From SIG459 sp045538735 (GTDB lineage: Bacteria; Bacillota; Clostridia; Oscillospirales; Oscillospiraceae): a DNA stretch of 31,382 nucleotides. Shown piece by piece: positions 30,637-31,382 of the stretch. The notes beneath the pieces are model-generated. The model worked only from the letters and a program-made list of their open reading frames with translations, did not search any database and was not told the DNA's origin. The translations under genes and the position numbers were made by a program. The DNA lies in assembly GCA_045538735.1 (NCBI GenBank), contig JAZSRY010000005.1, positions 1 to 31,382 of the forward strand, in the 5' to 3' direction. The stretch's first letter is position 1, and the number at the start of each line of letters is the position of its first letter.

Positions 30637-31382
30637 ATGAAGAGATTCAAGCTTCTCGCCATCGACGGAAACAGCATAGTCAACCGCGCCTTTTACGGCA
30701 TCCGCATGCTCAATGCCCCCGACGGCACACCTACCAACGGAATATACGGCTTCATCACCATTCTTCAGCGCCTTCTGGACGAGGAAAAGCCCGACGGCGT
30801 CTGCGTGGCTTTCGACCTGCGCGCACCCACCTTCCGCCATCTCCGCTACGAGGGCTACAAGGCTCAGCGCAAGGGTATGCCCGATGAGCTCGCAGAGCAG
30901 ATGCCGTATCTTAAAAAGGTCTTGGATGCTATGAATGTGCATCGTTTTGAGTGCGAGGGCTATGAGGCTGATGATATTATAGGAACAATCAGCCGTATCT
31001 GTAAAGAGAACGGCGATACCTGTGACATTGTAACGGGTGATCGTGACAGCTTCCAACTCATTGCAAATGAAGGAACAAACGTCCTTTTAGTCACAACTCG
31101 TATGGGCAAGACCGAAACAGTAAGATATACCACCGATAAGGTGATAGAAAAATATTCTCTTCCGCCGGAAATGATGATTGATTTAAAGGGTCTTATGGGC
31201 GACACATCCGATAACATTCCGGGTGTGCGAGGAATTGGTGAGAAGACCGCGATTGATTTGGTATCAAACTTTGGCGGAATTGATGATATTTATAAAAATC
31301 TGGATGAGCTTAATCTTCGCGACTCGGTTAAGAACAAGTTGAAAGACGGAGAGGCAGATGCGAAGCTGTCCAAATGGCTTGC
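30637..31382 (+). CDS. polA: DNA polymerase I, 5' part (5'-3' exonuclease domain), runs off the window
   Basis: The first 248 codons of DNA polymerase I. The 5'-nuclease domain has its acidic metal-binding residues in AIDGNSIVNRAFYG, FDLRAPTFRHLRYEGYKAQR and EGYEADDIIG, then TGDRDSFQL, and the helix-hairpin-helix GDTSDNIPGVRGIGEKTA. The enzyme removes RNA primers and fills gaps in replication and repair. The start has AAGGAG six bases upstream of the ATG. The frame is intact to the window edge. Base composition changes sharply within the gene: about 60% GC over 30661-30900 and about 42% over 30961-31200, with codons going from C-ending (GAC, ATC, GCC) to T/A-ending (GAT, ATT, GGT). The encoded protein stays collinear with the family across the change. 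Confidence 0.93.
   Translation, partial: MKRFKLLAIDGNSIVNRAFYGIRMLNAPDGTPTNGIYGFITILQRLLDEEKPDGVCVAFDLRAPTFRHLRYEGYKAQRKGMPDELAEQMPYLKKVLDAMNVHRFECEGYEADDIIGTISRICKENGDTCDIVTGDRDSFQLIANEGTNVLLVTTRMGKTETVRYTTDKVIEKYSLPPEMMIDLKGLMGDTSDNIPGVRGIGEKTAIDLVSNFGGIDDIYKNLDELNLRDSVKNKLKDGEADAKLSKWL

Overview
The window looks like chromosomal DNA of a strictly anaerobic Firmicute, most likely a gut clostridium (Oscillospirales or a near relative; this is inference from gene content and style). Supporting signs are strong AGGAGG-type ribosome sites, sigma-A-like promoters, GTG/TTG alternatives, a BlaI/M56 pair, the anaerobic glycerol-3-phosphate oxidation trio ending in a DUF1667 protein, a CUT2-type ABC importer, and abundant hairpin-rich intergenic repeats. 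Most of the window is moderately GC-rich. The first ~2.9 kb and the stretch at about 17.3-19.2 kb are visibly AT-richer and carry only small accessory genes.

Layout. 1-2.9 kb: the tail of a rightward gene, then a leftward run of small unknown genes, several of them membrane proteins. 2.9-4.2 kb: an MFS transporter. 4.3-4.6 kb: a 274-bp MITE-like element with perfect 20-bp terminal inverted repeats, placed just before a two-gene unit (beta-CASP RNase, M3 peptidase; 4.6-7.95 kb). 8.0-17.2 kb: an AraC regulator divergent from a seven-gene operon (ABC ATPase, permease, lipoprotein binding protein, permease, two metallo-beta-lactamase-fold hydrolases, a GT1 glycosyltransferase). 17.2-19.2 kb: three small unrelated genes in one direction behind one promoter, separated by related palindromic spacers, two of which carry a ~110-bp structured repeat. 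19.2-22.8 kb: a very long M56 sensor-protease and its BlaI repressor, with two dyad operators over the promoter. 22.9-26.0 kb: DUF1667, FAD oxidoreductase and GlpA-like dehydrogenase. 26.0-28.6 kb: two tandem CNNM/CorC-type membrane proteins. 28.7-29.35 kb: no credible gene, but several hairpin repeats. 29.4-31.4 kb: EutH, divergent from the 5' part of polA, which runs off the window.

How the genes fit together. The clearest candidate for an undescribed system is the 8-17 kb locus. Its order suggests uptake of one ligand under AraC control, followed by hydrolysis (two MBL enzymes, translationally coupled) and glycosylation inside the cell. The substrate cannot be read from sequence. The second candidate is the 17.2-19.2 kb array, whose organisation recalls gene cassettes with palindromic recombination spacers. 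A composition break inside the polA reading frame (about 60% GC before position 30900, about 42% after 30960) points to intragenic recombination or a chimeric assembly and should be checked first.
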